A DNA stretch of 64,000 bases from Planctomycetota bacterium (lineage in GTDB: Bacteria > Planctomycetota > UBA1135 > GCA-002686595), in the NCBI GenBank assembly GCA_016872755.1, contig VGZE01000001.1, positions 31,143-95,142 on the forward strand, given 5' to 3'. The notes under the pieces were generated by a model. The model did no database searches, had not been told where the DNA came from, and saw only the letters and a list, made by a program, of their open reading frames with translations. The position numbers were made by a program, and so were the translations under genes. Below, in pieces: positions 54,281 to 63,207 of the stretch; the first letter of the stretch is position 1; each line of letters starts with the position of its first letter.

Positions 54281-54936
54281 ACGCCATCGACACGCTCTTC
54301 CACAAGAATCGCGAATGGGCCCAGCGCCGTGTTCGCGAGGACCCGCAGTTCTTCGCGCGCCTCGTAGCGCAGCAGCGCCCGGCGTACCTGTGGATCGGCT
54401 GCTCCGACAGCCGCGTCCCCGCGAACGAGATCGTCGGCCTGCTGCCGGGCGAGATGTTCGTCCACCGCAACGTCGCCAACCTCGTCGTTCACACGGACTT
54501 GAACTGCCTGTCGGTCGTGCAGTTCGCTCTCGACGTGCTGCGCGTGCGCGACGTGATCGTGTGCGGCCACTACGGCTGCGGCGGGGTGAGAGCGGCGCTG
54601 ACCGGCGAGCGCCTGGGCCTGATCGAGAACTGGTTGGCGCACGTGAAGGACGTCGCGCTCGAGCACCGCGAGCTGATCGCGTCCGTCGCGGGCGAGGAGC
54701 AGCGCGCCGATCGGTTGTGCGAGCTGAACGTGCTTTCCCAGGTTGCGAGCCTGTCGCGCACGACTGTGTTGCGGGACGCCTGGGCCCGCAGCCAGGAGGT
54801 CGCCGTGCACGGCCTCGTCTATCGCCTCAGCGACGGCATCCTCCGGCGCGTCGCACCTCCCGTGGGCGGACCGGCGGAGCTCCAACCAGCCCTTTCCACC
54901 GCGCTCGAGCGCATCAGCAAGGGATCCCTGCCATGA
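54277..54936 (+). CDS. can: Beta-class carbonic anhydrase
   Basis: A 219-residue zinc enzyme interconverting CO2 and bicarbonate. Zn ligands Cys42, His98 and Cys101 are in 'WIGCSDSRVP' and 'VCGHYGCGG', with the Asp44-Arg46 dyad typical of active beta-CAs. 'FVHRNVANLV' and 'LNCLSVVQFALDVLRVRDVI' complete the fold. No signal peptide, so it is cytoplasmic. It is joined by ATGA overlaps to the ABC exporter upstream (54277-54280) and to the double-parvulin gene downstream (54933-54936), which is an odd company for this housekeeping enzyme. Confidence 0.94.
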   Translation: MNAIDTLFHKNREWAQRRVREDPQFFARLVAQQRPAYLWIGCSDSRVPANEIVGLLPGEMFVHRNVANLVVHTDLNCLSVVQFALDVLRVRDVIVCGHYGCGGVRAALTGERLGLIENWLAHVKDVALEHRELIASVAGEEQRADRLCELNVLSQVASLSRTTVLRDAWARSQEVAVHGLVYRLSDGILRRVAPPVGGPAELQPALSTALERISKGSLP

Positions 54937-56846
54937 AACGCCTGCTGTTCCTGCTGCTCGGTGCCTGGCTCGGTCACGAACCCTGGGCGCCCGCTCGCGC
55001 GCAGGCGAATGCTGAGCCGTCCGCCTCGACCTCCTCCATCGCAATGCTCGTCGACGGCGAGCCGATCAGCCTGGCCGAATACGAGAGCTGGCTGATGCGT
55101 GTGCACGGCGACGACGAGGGGGTCGCTTTCGGCGTGCACATGGAGCTCGAGCGCGAGGCCGCCCGACTCGGGCTGCCGATCGACGTTCTGGTGCTGCGCC
55201 TTCGGCTGGACAAGGAAATCGAAGCGCGCGTGCAGGGAGCTCATGGCGGCTCGCGCGCGCGCTGGATCGAGGAATTGGCTGCCGAGGGTCTGTCGGAGGC
55301 CGGGTTCCGCGCCCGGCGCGGGCTCGAGCTGCGCGGCGAGCTGCTGTGCGAATCGATCGCTCGCGCCACGCGCGTGATCACCAAGGAGCTGGCGCAACGC
55401 GAGCTGGAGCGCCGCTACGGGAACTCCCTGCGGTACATGCGCGTTCAGATGCTGCGCGTCGATGCGAAGTTTCCGCCTCCACAACCCGGCGAGAGCGGCG
55501 ACGAGGTGATTGCCGCGCGGCAGGCCATCGTGCAGCAAACCCGCGCCCGCATGAACCTGTACCGCATGCAGATCCAGAACGGCGAGTCCTTCGCACAGAT
55601 CGCTCAGGCCTACAGCGACGATGCCGCGACGCGCGAGCAAGGCGGCGTGATGAAGGACCCGCTGATCCTGTCGGAATGGCCGCAAAACGTGCTGCTCGCG
55701 ATCCAGTTCTTGACTGCCGGCGAGCTCAGCCCGGTCATGCGCATCGACAACTCCTTCTACCTGATGAAAATCCTCGAATCGCGCTACGCCACGGTCGAGA
55801 GCGAGAAGCAATCGCTTATCGAGCACCTGAGCCACGCCGCGCCGGATGCCGAGGAGATTTCGGCCGTGCGCTCGCGGCTGGGCGGAAATCTTCAGGTGGA
55901 GTTGTTGCCGGCGCTGTTCGAGAGGGACTCCATCGAAACTCCGCGCGATCCCGCCGAAGCCGTGCTGCGCTTCCAAGGGCGCGACCACGCGCGTCGCTCG
56001 TTCGGCGCCTGGCTGCGCATGCGCATCGGGGAATTGCGCGCGCGCGACTTCGCGGGGCAGCGCGCGCTGTTGCGCGAAGCGGCCGCGGCCGGCCTCAGCG
56101 CCGACAGCGCCGCGATCGAGCAGCGCGTCGAGCAGGAAATGGCGCGCGTGCTCGCCGCGGACTTCAAGGGCGATGCGCAGCGCCTGGCCGCGGCGATCCG
56201 CCAGCGCTGGCGGGACGAGGCGCACTGGAAGCGCGATCTGCTCGAGGAATTCCGTGTGCGCCTGCCGGCCGAACGGCTGTTGATGGCGCGTCGCACGGTC
56301 GCGGAGCCGGCGGTGCGCGCGCTCCATGAAATGCGCTACGGACCCGCCGGGCGCGGCATGGTCGTGCGCTGGATCCGCATCGCGCCGGATCCGCTGGAGC
56401 CGACGCCCGAGTCCCTGCCCGCGACTTCTACCGAGTTGCTCGAGCAGCGCCGCAAGGCCACCGAGGAACGCGCCCGCGCTCTTGTCGAGCGCCTGCGCGC
56501 CGGCGCCGACTTCGCCGCCCTGGCCGCGGAACTCAGCCAGGATCCGGCGACGCGTGCCCAGGGTGGGCTCGTCCCCGGTCACGTGGTGCCGGAGCGCTGC
56601 TACCCGGCCAAGCGCAATGCACTGGCTGCGCTCGCGGTCGGCGGCGTCACCGATCCGCTGCCCGAGGGAGACAGCTTCGCGATCTACAAGTACGAGGCGG
56701 CCGGCGAGGTCGCCTACGAGACCGTCGCGAGCGAGCTGCTGCGCGAACTGCGCGAACTGCCGCCGGACGCCGGCGAAGTCGCCACGGAGCTGAGGCGTCT
56801 CGCCATGGCCGCCGGCGTCGTCACGGGGCCCGACCTGCTGCGCTGA
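54933..56846 (+). CDS. Secreted SurA-like chaperone with two parvulin domains
   Basis: A 637-residue extracytoplasmic peptidyl-prolyl isomerase/chaperone. After the signal peptide ('LLFLLLGAWLGHEPWAPARA') comes a SurA N-terminal region ('MLVDGEPISLAEYESWLMRV'). The first parvulin-like domain has 'FAQIAQAYSDDAATREQGG' followed by 'SPVMRIDNSFYLMKIL'. The second has 'FAALAAELSQDPATRAQGG', 'LVPGHVVPERCYP' and 'GVTDPLPEGDSFAIYKYE'. Both keep the Q-G-G loop typical of parvulins. It probably helps fold outer-membrane or secreted proteins. ATG 54933 overlaps the carbonic anhydrase stop. It ends the operon, convergent with the GT39 gene 8 bp away. Confidence 0.88.
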   Translation: MKRLLFLLLGAWLGHEPWAPARAQANAEPSASTSSIAMLVDGEPISLAEYESWLMRVHGDDEGVAFGVHMELEREAARLGLPIDVLVLRLRLDKEIEARVQGAHGGSRARWIEELAAEGLSEAGFRARRGLELRGELLCESIARATRVITKELAQRELERRYGNSLRYMRVQMLRVDAKFPPPQPGESGDEVIAARQAIVQQTRARMNLYRMQIQNGESFAQIAQAYSDDAATREQGGVMKDPLILSEWPQNVLLAIQFLTAGELSPVMRIDNSFYLMKILESRYATVESEKQSLIEHLSHAAPDAEEISAVRSRLGGNLQVELLPALFERDSIETPRDPAEAVLRFQGRDHARRSFGAWLRMRIGELRARDFAGQRALLREAAAAGLSADSAAIEQRVEQEMARVLAADFKGDAQRLAAAIRQRWRDEAHWKRDLLEEFRVRLPAERLLMARRTVAEPAVRALHEMRYGPAGRGMVVRWIRIAPDPLEPTPESLPATSTELLEQRRKATEERARALVERLRAGADFAALAAELSQDPATRAQGGLVPGHVVPERCYPAKRNALAALAVGGVTDPLPEGDSFAIYKYEAAGEVAYETVASELLRELRELPPDAGEVATELRRLAMAAGVVTGPDLLR

Positions 56847-56854
56847 CGCCGGAC

Positions 56855-58798
56855 CTACGGAGTCGCGAGCCTGCGGGCGCGTTCGCGCAGTGCGTCGAGC
56901 GCATCGTCCTTCCAGGGCACGGCCGAAAAGCACTCCAGCGCCTCGCGCGCCTTGGCCGCGCCGCCGGCGGCACCGGCCTGTTCGGCCTGGAACAACAGGC
57001 TCTGCCCGAGCCACACACGCAGGTCCGCGTCGGCCGGATCGAAGGCGAGAGCCTCGCGGAAGCGCCGTTCTGCCGCCTCGTACTTGCGCAGGTCGAGCTG
57101 GATCAACCCGGTCAGGCGCTGCGCGCGGAAGCGTTCGCGCGCGCTGACGGTCGAGCGGTCGAGCACCAGCTTCAACCGGTCGAACGCCGCCTGGTACACG
57201 GCCAGCGCCGCCGCGGAGCGCTGCGGATCCGAGCGCGCACCCGGCGCGTCGAGTTGCTCCCTGCCGGCGTGCCAATCGAGTTCCGCCAGGAGGATCAGCA
57301 CGCGGCTCGAATTGGGCCGCGCCGCGTCGAGCGACTCGGCGAGCGCGCGTGCCGCTGCACGCTGCGCGGGATCGGCAACCCAGTAACTCGCCTGGTTGTA
57401 GTCGCGCTCGAGCAGATCGTCCTCGCGCTCCGTCTTGGGCATGCTGTGCGTCCACGCGAAGCTCGCCGCGACGGCTGCGCAGGCGAGCCACGGCCACGGC
57501 CGGCGCGCGAACGCGACGAGCGCCACTCCCGCGAAGCCGGCGAACGGCGCGAGCAACGGCACGAGCCCCAGACGGATGCGGTCGCTGGTCACGGTCAGCA
57601 CGACGGTCCCCAGATAGGCGAGCGCGAACAGGCCGAGCGCAAGCGCCGTCGAAACCTCGAAGGCCGGTTCGGCGTCCGCGTCCCGGGCGCGCGCGCGCCA
57701 CGCACACAGCAGCGCGCCGCACAGGCCGAGCCAACCGAGCAGCGCGAAGCCCGGCAGCGGAGCTGCAAGCAGCGGCACGTAGCGCGCGTCCCAGGCCAGA
57801 CAGTGGTTGTCGGGCACCTCGTACGGGCCGAGCGTCAGGCGCAGCTTGTTCCACAGGATGCGCGCATGCAGCTTGGGATCCGCGCGCATCGACGCCCAGG
57901 CCTCGCCGAGCCAATGACTGCTGACCTCCGTCGGCGTCAGCGCGCGGCCGGCGCGTCGCTCCGCCTCGTTCTTCCAGTCCCCCGCCTCGAACTCGGGGAT
58001 GCCGCGAATCCACGGAAACTCGGTTGCGACGCCGTAGCGGTTGTACGGGTTGTTGCCGCCGTAGAAGTTGGTGCCCGCGCCGCTGGTGGTCAGCGCGAAC
58101 ACCCTGCCGACATGCCAGTTGCGCGCGGCCACCGGCAACAACACGAGCACGGCGCCTGCCGCCACGAGGGCGGCGCGACCGAGGCTGCGCTTGCGCTCGC
58201 CGCGCGCGAGCGCCAGCGGCCACAAGACGACCAGCGGCAGCAAGAGCAGCATGTTGCCGCGCAACAACGCGCCGACTCCGGCCAACAGGCCGATGCCCAG
58301 CCAGGTCGCTGCGCGCGGGGACCGGCTCGTGCCGAGCCAGACCAGCGCCGCGCTGCAGGGCAGATACAGATTCTCCTTGAGCAGCAGCGCGGCCAGGTGC
58401 CAGTGCGGTGGATACAGCGCGAGCAGCAACCCGGCCACGGCTCCCGCGCGCACGCCGGCCAGCCTGCGACCGAGCAGATAGACGAGCAGCACGGTCAGGG
58501 CGCCGAGCGCGGCCTGTGCGTGACGCGCCGCGCTGCGCGATCCGTCGCTCGCGCGGTACACGCAGGCCAGCCAGTACGGATACAACGGCTCCTGGAAGAA
58601 CACTTCGCGACCGACCCACTCGCCCGCGGCGATCTCGCGCGCCCAGCGGTCGTAGGAACGCTCGTCGATGACCGGTGCCGCCGCCTGCGGATGCGCGCGC
58701 TCGTACTGCACGACGGTCCACGCGCGCAGCGCGAATCCCAGCGCCACCAGCAGCACGACGAGCCAACGCTCGCGAGCCGTCCACGCGATCCGATTCAA
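56855..58798 (-). CDS. GT39-like membrane glycosyltransferase with C-terminal TPR-like region
   Basis: A 647-residue polytopic glycosyltransferase of the PMT/ArnT (GT39) superfamily, which uses a polyprenyl-phosphate sugar donor on the outer face of the membrane. The first loop has 'PVIDERSYDRWAREIAAGEW' (acidic catalytic position D-E), then 'FFQEPLYPYWLACVYR' (the typical Q-E/P-P-L-Y-P-Y). About 10-11 TM helices follow, and the last ~200 residues form helical repeats ('ERRFREALAFDPADADLRVW') like TPRs. It starts at TTG 58796-58798, overlapping the GT2 gene's stop by 4 bp, so both are co-translated. Confidence 0.85.
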   Translation of the reverse strand: MNRIAWTARERWLVVLLVALGFALRAWTVVQYERAHPQAAAPVIDERSYDRWAREIAAGEWVGREVFFQEPLYPYWLACVYRASDGSRSAARHAQAALGALTVLLVYLLGRRLAGVRAGAVAGLLLALYPPHWHLAALLLKENLYLPCSAALVWLGTSRSPRAATWLGIGLLAGVGALLRGNMLLLLPLVVLWPLALARGERKRSLGRAALVAAGAVLVLLPVAARNWHVGRVFALTTSGAGTNFYGGNNPYNRYGVATEFPWIRGIPEFEAGDWKNEAERRAGRALTPTEVSSHWLGEAWASMRADPKLHARILWNKLRLTLGPYEVPDNHCLAWDARYVPLLAAPLPGFALLGWLGLCGALLCAWRARARDADAEPAFEVSTALALGLFALAYLGTVVLTVTSDRIRLGLVPLLAPFAGFAGVALVAFARRPWPWLACAAVAASFAWTHSMPKTEREDDLLERDYNQASYWVADPAQRAAARALAESLDAARPNSSRVLILLAELDWHAGREQLDAPGARSDPQRSAAALAVYQAAFDRLKLVLDRSTVSARERFRAQRLTGLIQLDLRKYEAAERRFREALAFDPADADLRVWLGQSLLFQAEQAGAAGGAAKAREALECFSAVPWKDDALDALRERARRLATP

Positions 58799-59835
58799 GC
58801 GCGTGCCATCTCCCAGCGGTCCGGCTGCGTCGAAGTGCGCTCGTGGGCCATCGCGCGCGCGATGGTGACGAGCAGGCGCGCCAGACTCCAGCCCGGGCCG
58901 CTCGCGACGAGCAGGAGCTCCACGCCCAGCGCGAGCAGCGCCGCCGTCGCGCCGCCCGCCAGCGCGCAGGCCAGCGGGATCCCGAGCAGCAGGGCCGCGG
59001 CGAGTGCGGGCGCGGAGAGCGGCAAGCGGCGATAGCAGGCCGATTGCAGGCGCGCGAAGGTCGTTCGATCCGCCGCCGGCGTGCGGCGCACGACCTGCAC
59101 GTAGGCGCGCGCCCGACGCAGCGCCTGCGCGTCGCGGGCCGCGCCGGCCGGCGTCTTCTGCTCGACGAACACGGCCTCGGGCACCAGCTCGACGCGCAAC
59201 CCGAGCGTGCGGACCTGCAACATCAGGTCCAGGTCGTCGGCGGCCAACCCGTCGCGCGGCAACAACCCCAGGCTCGCGCGCCAGGCCAGGCACTGCCCGT
59301 GCACGCTGAACAAGAGCCCCCGCCGCGACTCCAGGCGACGCACGAGCGCGGTCCAGCGATCGTAGCGGCCGCCGGCGTCGCGAAGCGGCAGGAGATCGCG
59401 CGAGCGACAACTGCCGTCATCGGCGAGGTCGACGACGAAGCGCTGGGCCGCGCAGGCCATGCCCAGGCGCGGGTCGCACTCGAAGGCCTGCGCGAGCGCG
59501 GTCAGCGACTGCGATTCCAATACGACGTCGGCGTCGCTGAGCACGACGAGGTCGTAACCCGATCCGCAGCGAGCGAGGCCGGCCCGCATCGCGCCGACCT
59601 TGCCGGGCCGCTCGACATTGCGCAGCACCACGAGGAGGATGCCGGCGTCGGCATAGGCGGGCGCGAATGCGGCGGCTTGCGCCGCCGTGTCGTCCTCCGA
59701 GCCGTCGTCGACGACCAACACGGCGTGCGGAGCGGCGGCCGATGCCTGTGGCCAGCGCAGCGCGAGCAGGTTGCGCAGCTTGCGCGCGATCACGCGGCCC
59801 TCGTTGCGGCAGGGAACGAGAACGGCGATGCGCAT
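58795..59835 (-). CDS. GT2 family glycosyltransferase
   Basis: A 346-residue GT-A enzyme. N-terminal 'IAVLVPCRNEGRVIARKLRN', then 'AVLVVDDGSEDDTAAQA', 'LVVLSDADVVLESQSL' (D-A-D metal site), 'GLLFSVHGQCLAWRASLGLL' and 'DGLAADDLDLMLQVRTLGL' with D-D in the E/D-D-x-D/E acceptor region, followed by a Q-x-x-R-W-like position. C-terminal hydrophobic helices ('APALAAALLLGIPLACALAG') anchor it. It may build a polyprenyl-linked sugar or hyaluronan-type chain used by the GT39 protein downstream. Adjacent upstream is the radical SAM/SPASM gene (11-bp gap). Confidence 0.9.
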   Translation of the reverse strand: MRIAVLVPCRNEGRVIARKLRNLLALRWPQASAAAPHAVLVVDDGSEDDTAAQAAAFAPAYADAGILLVVLRNVERPGKVGAMRAGLARCGSGYDLVVLSDADVVLESQSLTALAQAFECDPRLGMACAAQRFVVDLADDGSCRSRDLLPLRDAGGRYDRWTALVRRLESRRGLLFSVHGQCLAWRASLGLLPRDGLAADDLDLMLQVRTLGLRVELVPEAVFVEQKTPAGAARDAQALRRARAYVQVVRRTPAADRTTFARLQSACYRRLPLSAPALAAALLLGIPLACALAGGATAALLALGVELLLVASGPGWSLARLLVTIARAMAHERTSTQPDRWEMARA

Positions 59836-59846
59836 GGCGGTCCGCC

Positions 59847-60932
59847 TCAGCGCTGCAAGGTGCGCAGCGCGAGCTTCGGCCAACTGCGCGCATTGAACAG
59901 CACGTTGTCGGCCTGTGCGCACTCCCACGTGCACGCGCAGCGCTGCTCGCGGATGCGTCGACGCAGCGCCTGCGCGGGCTCGGAATTCCACAGCTCGTCG
60001 AGCCGCCAACCGACGTCGTTCAGGTTGCCGAGCGTGTCGGGCAGGATCTCGCAGGGCCGCACACTGCCGTCCTCGAACACGACCGCCGACAGCGTGCCCG
60101 CCGTGCACGGCAGGTGCGGCTCGCGTTCGCCGCGCGCCTGCCGCTCGATGTGCTCGTACATCAGGTCGTCGCGGGCGCTGGCGAGCTTCGCCAGCGGGTA
60201 GCGGAAATAGGGCAGCACGCCCTCGCGCATCAACCGTCGCTTGGCCTCCACGACCTCGCGATAGCGCGACGGATCGACGTCGAGAAGGCCCGTGTCGAGC
60301 GCGGTGCCGCGCGCGAGGTTGATGGTCAGATTGTCCGGCCGCAGCTCGCGCACCAGCTCGTCGACGTGCGCGGCGAGCACTTCCTGGTTTTCGCGCGTGA
60401 CCGTCGTGATCAGGCCGACGCCGAGGCGCTCGGTCTCCCGCGCGATGCCGCGCAACCGCAGCACGGCCTGCTTCGAGCGTTCATGGCCTCCGCGCACCTG
60501 CCGAATCGAATCGTGCACGTCCGGAGGACCGTCGAAGGACACCGCGATCGACAGGTAGGTCTCGGGGCAGGCCGCGAGAATCGCACGCACGGTCGCTTCC
60601 ATGCGCTCGACCAGCCCGTTGGTGGGGATCGCCAGATGCCGCAGCCCGTGCCGCGCGAAGGCCTGTGCGAGGTCGGCCAGGTCGCGCCGCAGGAACGGTT
60701 CGCCGCCGCCGAAGCTGACCCACAACAGCGGCCCGAGGCGCGCGCAACTGTCGGCCAGAGCGCGCACCTGCTCGAGCTCGGGCCCGGGGACCGAGTCCGC
60801 GACCTCCTTGAAGTGGAAGCAGTGCCGGCAGCGCAGGTTGCAGGCGCCGGTCACGAACAGGGTCAGGTGCACCGGCACGCCCGAACCGCCGAACGGCTTC
60901 AGCGCGAATGGCAGGTAGCGCAGCGCATTCAT
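59847..60932 (-). CDS. Radical SAM/SPASM-domain maturase-like protein
   Basis: A 361-residue radical SAM protein. The [4Fe-4S] triad is Cys31-Cys35-Cys38 ('VTGACNLRCRHCFHFKE'). 'WVSFGGGEPFLRRDLADLAQ' and 'IPTNGLVERMEATVRAIL' are the GGE and second strands. The C-terminus has SPASM-type Cys: 'PCTAGTLSAVVFEDGSVRPC', then 'QRCACTWECAQADN'. SPASM proteins modify peptides (sulfatase Ser/Cys oxidation, sactipeptides, ranthipeptides) or small metabolites. Just upstream (40 bp) is an FG-GAP secreted protein gene and downstream GT2/GT39, so it might act on a secreted or glycosylated protein. No precursor-peptide ORF is seen beside it. Confidence 0.9.
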   Translation of the reverse strand: MNALRYLPFALKPFGGSGVPVHLTLFVTGACNLRCRHCFHFKEVADSVPGPELEQVRALADSCARLGPLLWVSFGGGEPFLRRDLADLAQAFARHGLRHLAIPTNGLVERMEATVRAILAACPETYLSIAVSFDGPPDVHDSIRQVRGGHERSKQAVLRLRGIARETERLGVGLITTVTRENQEVLAAHVDELVRELRPDNLTINLARGTALDTGLLDVDPSRYREVVEAKRRLMREGVLPYFRYPLAKLASARDDLMYEHIERQARGEREPHLPCTAGTLSAVVFEDGSVRPCEILPDTLGNLNDVGWRLDELWNSEPAQALRRRIREQRCACTWECAQADNVLFNARSWPKLALRTLQR

Positions 60933-60972
60933 GCGTGTCGTCGATGCTAACCGATGCTCGGCGCCGGCACCG

Positions 60973-63057
60973 TCAGGGAACCGTGATCGCGGCCCCGGCG
61001 CTCGCCGCGAATGCGTTTCCACTCACCCCGAGGCCGGGCGCGAAGCCCTGGGCGTAGGCGGTGACGCCGCTGGGCACGCCCGCGGGCAGCGCGATCGTCC
61101 ACACCAGGCAACCCTGCGCATCGCAGGGACCGCCCTTCGATGCGAGCAGGCTGCCCGCCACGTTGAGCTCGCACAGGCCGGGCAGCAACAGCGGCGTCGG
61201 AAGGGCTTGGGTCGTCAGACCGATCAGCGCGAACGCGGACGGCGGCAGGCCGCGCAGCGCGAGATGGAATGGGCTGCCCGCGAACGGCACCGACAGGAGT
61301 TCGAGCTGCGGGACGCCGAACGGTCCCGCGCTGCCATTGCCGAAGCTCGCCAGCGGAGACGGCGCGTACGTTCCGCTGGTCGAGGTCGGCGCGGAGAGCG
61401 TCGTATTGCCGTACTCGTCGCTCGCGCGCACGCGCAATTCGATCGCACCGAGCAGGTTGCCGGGCAGCTCGGCGCGGAAGAGCTGACCGCCGCTCCAGCG
61501 CGCCGGCCACTCGCCGAGCGCGCATCCGCCGACCGTCACCAGTACGTCGATCGCGGCATAGCGAGTCGTGTACAGGTTCGCATTGTCGAGCACGGCCGAG
61601 CGGAACGAGCGCGGCGCGAACGCGGCCGTCTGCGCGGGCAGCGTCTGCAGACCCGCGATGCGCGGCCCCGCGACGTCGGCGATTTGCGTCACATTGAGTC
61701 GCAACCGCTCCGAGAGCCCTGCATCCTCCGCGCACAGCACGTCGGTGTCGCCATCGGCATCCACGTCCGCCGCGTCAGCGTCGAGCGAACGATCGCTGGG
61801 TGCGCCGGCCCCCGAACCCGCGGCGAAAGAGAAACCGGCCGGCGTGTTGGTGTAGAGGCGATTGGAACCGAAGAACGCGGCCGCGTAGAGATCCAGATCG
61901 CCGTCGCCGTCGAAGTCCGCCGCATCGACCTCGGCATCGGCGAGGCCTGAGCTCGGAAGCTGCTGTCCCGCGCTGTAGACCCATCCGGGCTGGGCCACCA
62001 GCACGAGTTCGTTCGCGCCCGGCCAGTTCACGCCAAGCAGGTCGAGGTCGAGATCGCCGTCGAGGTCGCACTGCTCCTGCGCCATGTTGTCGCTCCCCGA
62101 CCAGTACCCGGCCGGAAAGGCGCTCGCGGTCAGGTCGCGGAAGCCGAGCGTGCCGCCGTTCTCGACACTTCGATTGGCGAACCAACGCGGCGCTTCTTGT
62201 CGCGCGCACAGCCACAGGTCCACGTCGAAATCGCCATCGCGATCGGCGAGGTCCACGTCGAGCCCGCTGGTCGCGATGTCGCAGCTCGCGCCGCTGGTGT
62301 CGAACGTATTCGGCGTCTGCAGGCCCTCGCACCACAGGCCCGGCTCGCCGGGCTGCAGCAGCGTCGTCGACATCTGGTGGCCGGTCGGGTTGAACTCGAC
62401 GTACAGCCCGGTGCCGTCGTTGGTGAACAGTCGGGTCGGGACATTGCCGCCGAAGGCGGCACCGTAGCTGGACTGCGCGAGATCGAGGTCGCCATCGTCG
62501 TCGAGGTCCGCGAAATCGCTGTCGCAGGACCAGTCGATGAATCCTCCGGAGGCGAGCACCGATGAGGCCGGCAGCGAGGAGCCCGGACTGCCGAGACCGA
62601 TCCAGCGCGAGGCGGTCTCGTCCGCATAGTGGCCCAACTGCGCACCCTGAGAGGCTCCCAGGTTGACCCACCAGCGATTCGCCTGGTTGAGGACATGGCT
62701 GGTGTTCGACGTGAACAGGTCCTGGTCTCCGTCAGCGTCGATGTCGGCGAATTCGACGTCGCGGCTGTCGTCCGCCAGGACCGGCAGCGCGACGGCCGTG
62801 GCGTCCACGAACACACCCGGCACACCGCCCTGCGCTCCGCCTTGATTGATCCACAGGCGGTTCTGGTCGTTGCCGAAGTCGCCGCCGTCGGCCAACGCGG
62901 CATCCCAGTCACCGTCGAGGTCGACGTCGGCGAAGTCCACGTTCTCCGTGAACGAACCGGTTTGCGGCAGCGCGGACGAGGCGTCGACGAAGACGGTTTG
63001 GGCCGCCGCCGGATGCACCAGGGCGCCCAACAGAGCGAGTCGCAAGGCAGCAGTCAT
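60973..63057 (-). CDS. Secreted FG-GAP/VCBS repeat protein with a shared C-terminal module
   Basis: A 694-residue secreted protein. The signal peptide is 'MTAALRLALLGALVHPAAAQ'. Next are six or more VCBS/FG-GAP calcium-binding repeats with 'DFADVDLDGDWDAAL', 'EFADIDADGDQDL', 'DFADLDDDGDLDLAQ', 'ADFDGDGDLDLYAA' and 'DVDADGDTDVL', each a D-x-D-x-D-G-D loop. A C-terminal region from about residue 480 (e.g. 'AELPGNLLGAIELRV', 'LPGLCELNVAG', 'GPCDAQGCLVWTI', 'AQGFAPGLGVSG') is shared with the next FG-GAP protein, suggesting a sorting or anchoring module. Probably cell-surface or secreted beta-propeller. It is first in a run FG-GAP, SPASM, GT2, GT39. Confidence 0.87.
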   Translation of the reverse strand: MTAALRLALLGALVHPAAAQTVFVDASSALPQTGSFTENVDFADVDLDGDWDAALADGGDFGNDQNRLWINQGGAQGGVPGVFVDATAVALPVLADDSRDVEFADIDADGDQDLFTSNTSHVLNQANRWWVNLGASQGAQLGHYADETASRWIGLGSPGSSLPASSVLASGGFIDWSCDSDFADLDDDGDLDLAQSSYGAAFGGNVPTRLFTNDGTGLYVEFNPTGHQMSTTLLQPGEPGLWCEGLQTPNTFDTSGASCDIATSGLDVDLADRDGDFDVDLWLCARQEAPRWFANRSVENGGTLGFRDLTASAFPAGYWSGSDNMAQEQCDLDGDLDLDLLGVNWPGANELVLVAQPGWVYSAGQQLPSSGLADAEVDAADFDGDGDLDLYAAAFFGSNRLYTNTPAGFSFAAGSGAGAPSDRSLDADAADVDADGDTDVLCAEDAGLSERLRLNVTQIADVAGPRIAGLQTLPAQTAAFAPRSFRSAVLDNANLYTTRYAAIDVLVTVGGCALGEWPARWSGGQLFRAELPGNLLGAIELRVRASDEYGNTTLSAPTSTSGTYAPSPLASFGNGSAGPFGVPQLELLSVPFAGSPFHLALRGLPPSAFALIGLTTQALPTPLLLPGLCELNVAGSLLASKGGPCDAQGCLVWTIALPAGVPSGVTAYAQGFAPGLGVSGNAFAASAGAAITVP

Positions 63058-63143
63058 CGAGTTGGACAAGCAGGAAGACGCCGGGGAGCGCCGGCACGCT
63101 GGCTGGAGTGATCGCACCCGGAGCGAATCGGACAGGGAACGCA

Positions 63144-63178
63144 GACGGCCCGGTAGAGCCGAGCTCTACCGGGCCGTC
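63144..63178 (-). terminator. Perfect 16-bp hairpin downstream of the second FG-GAP gene
   Basis: Stem GACGGCCCGGTAGAGC (63144-63159), loop CGA, perfectly complementary arm (63163-63178). It lies 30 bp beyond the stop of the FG-GAP gene at 63208 on the minus strand and before the next FG-GAP gene. No long T-run follows, so it may work as a strong stem-loop or end-protecting structure more than as a classical intrinsic terminator. Confidence 0.75.
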
Positions 63179-63207
63179 CTGGTCCGAAGGGTCGGACTCG
63201 TTCCCGG

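Noticed and set aside
54819..58784. 1321-codon open frame on the minus strand
   Set aside because: It spans the antisense of the chaperone and an alternative frame of the GT39 gene; no domain, low complexity.
59847..60932. Radical SAM/SPASM protein as maturase of the sulfatase-fold protein at 42.2 kb
   Set aside because: The sulfatase-fold protein has Thr instead of Cys/Ser at the modification site, so no formylglycine maturation is expected.
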